A DNA stretch of 64,000 nt. Source: Spirosoma oryzae. GTDB lineage: Bacteria; Bacteroidota; Bacteroidia; Cytophagales; Spirosomataceae. Position numbers and translations under genes: made by a program. The notes beneath the pieces were generated by a model. The model did no database searches. It was not told the DNA's origin and saw only the letters and a program-made list of their open reading frames with translations. The DNA lies in contig NZ_PVTE01000008.1 of the NCBI RefSeq assembly GCF_003002825.1, positions 62,001-126,000 of the forward strand. The letters run 5' to 3'. Positions 63,524 through 64,000 of this stretch are shown in pieces (positions within the stretch are counted from its first letter, which is position 1; each line of letters starts with the position of its first letter).

Positions 63524-64000
63524 ATGGGCGGCTATCCATCCATCCTCTATCGACTTCGCCCGTATCAGTTCGTTCCCTATCGGCGATGGCCCCTTATATT
63601 GCTTTTCTGGGCAAGTGCATCCCTTGCCCAGCCTGTCAACCAGCGATTCTCATACCTGACAACGGATCAGGGCCTGTCCCAGAACAATGTAACCAGCATT
63701 CTTCAGGACCGGCAGGGGTTTATGTGGTTCGGTACCCGCGACGGGCTCAACAGATTCGACGGCTATACCTGCACGGTGTACCGGCATACCGCGCTAAACC
63801 CGGCCAGTATCGGCGATAACTTCGTGCAGGCCCTGTTTATGGACCGGCAGGGGCGGCTTTGGGCGGGTACCGAAAATGGAGGCCTGAGCCAATTTGACAG
63901 CCGCACGGAACGCTTCACCAACTATCAGCATAATATCGGTGACGCGACCAGTTTACCCAGCAACCAGATACGGGCCATCGTCCAGGATAAGCAAGGGTAT
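63524..64000 (+). CDS. reg_prop (two-component propeller) sensor, cut by right edge
   Basis: The frame starts at ATG 63524 and is still open at the last base, so only 159 residues are visible. A signal sequence or membrane segment is followed by [48 protein letters not shown], here split: the two-component propeller repeats ([27 protein letters not shown]) are typical of hybrid or LytTR/AraC-linked sensors in Bacteroidota. The C-terminal output domain (histidine kinase or other) lies beyond the window. The left boundary is set by the signal sequence; no upstream gene overlaps. Confidence 0.88.
   Translation, partial: MGGYPSILYRLRPYQFVPYRRWPLILLFWASASLAQPVNQRFSYLTTDQGLSQNNVTSILQDRQGFMWFGTRDGLNRFDGYTCTVYRHTALNPASIGDNFVQALFMDRQGRLWAGTENGGLSQFDSRTERFTNYQHNIGDATSLPSNQIRAIVQDKQGY

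Overview
The window reads as chromosomal DNA of a member of the Bacteroidota, most likely of the Cytophagales (Spirosoma or a relative). The reasons are a type IX secretion sorting domain on a SprB-repeat adhesin, -7 promoter boxes of the TAnnTTTG type, few Shine-Dalgarno sequences, many SPI/SPII-exported beta-rich proteins, and families common in that group (HisKA_2/LytTR pairs, OmpA-PD40 proteins, reg_prop sensors). Genus is an inference from style, not from a marker gene. No phage, complete insertion sequence, CRISPR array or rRNA was seen; there is one tRNA (Glu, anticodon TTC).

Layout. 1-16.9 kb (+): a tightly spaced surface operon of a very large beta-rich protein (cut by the left edge), an FN3-like protein, a 2480-residue Ig/SprB-repeat adhesin with a T9SS tail and a PKD lipoprotein, followed by a HisKA_2 kinase and LytTR regulator and a strong terminator. 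17-20.8 kb (+): Uma2-family protein, VWA protein, then a ParS/Xre-RES toxin-antitoxin pair running into a class A beta-lactamase-like hydrolase. 20.8-24.2 kb (-): SMP-30 lactonase, FAD/NAD(P) protein, AEC transporter. 24.4-32.6 kb (+): MORN/TonB-like protein, SMUG-type uracil-DNA glycosylase, GH29 fucosidase, SGNH hydrolase, beta-helix/DUF11 protein, YbjQ-like protein and a low-complexity secreted protein, with two palindromic repeat elements between genes. 32.7-39.6 kb (-): a three-gene unit ending in a GH18-like/deacetylase/GT2 fusion (PNAG-type polysaccharide machine), then a MoxR/ChlI-like ATPase, the usual partner of the VWA protein but here about 19 kb away. 39.7-47.1 kb: IPT/TIG lipoprotein (+), DUF892 protein (-), repeat surface protein (-), an 800-bp gene-poor stretch beside tRNA-Glu, and an M14 peptidase (+).

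47.2-52.1 kb is the most unusual part: a 917-residue usher-like outer-membrane protein (-) divergent from a pilin-like subunit, a PapD-like chaperone and a second subunit (+), joined by a 300-bp AT-rich intergenic region. I interpret this as a non-canonical chaperone-usher-like fibre system in a phylum whose known fimbriae are assembled another way. 52.2-64 kb: small lipoprotein, dapA and ligA (-), rpe, GH13 lipoprotein, OmpA-PD40 protein, a polytopic membrane protein coupled to an acyltransferase 3 gene with an AT-rich centre, and the start of a reg_prop sensor cut by the right edge.

Convergent genes are repeatedly separated by long, almost perfect hairpins with 4-5-nt loops, most of which probably serve as (bidirectional) terminators.
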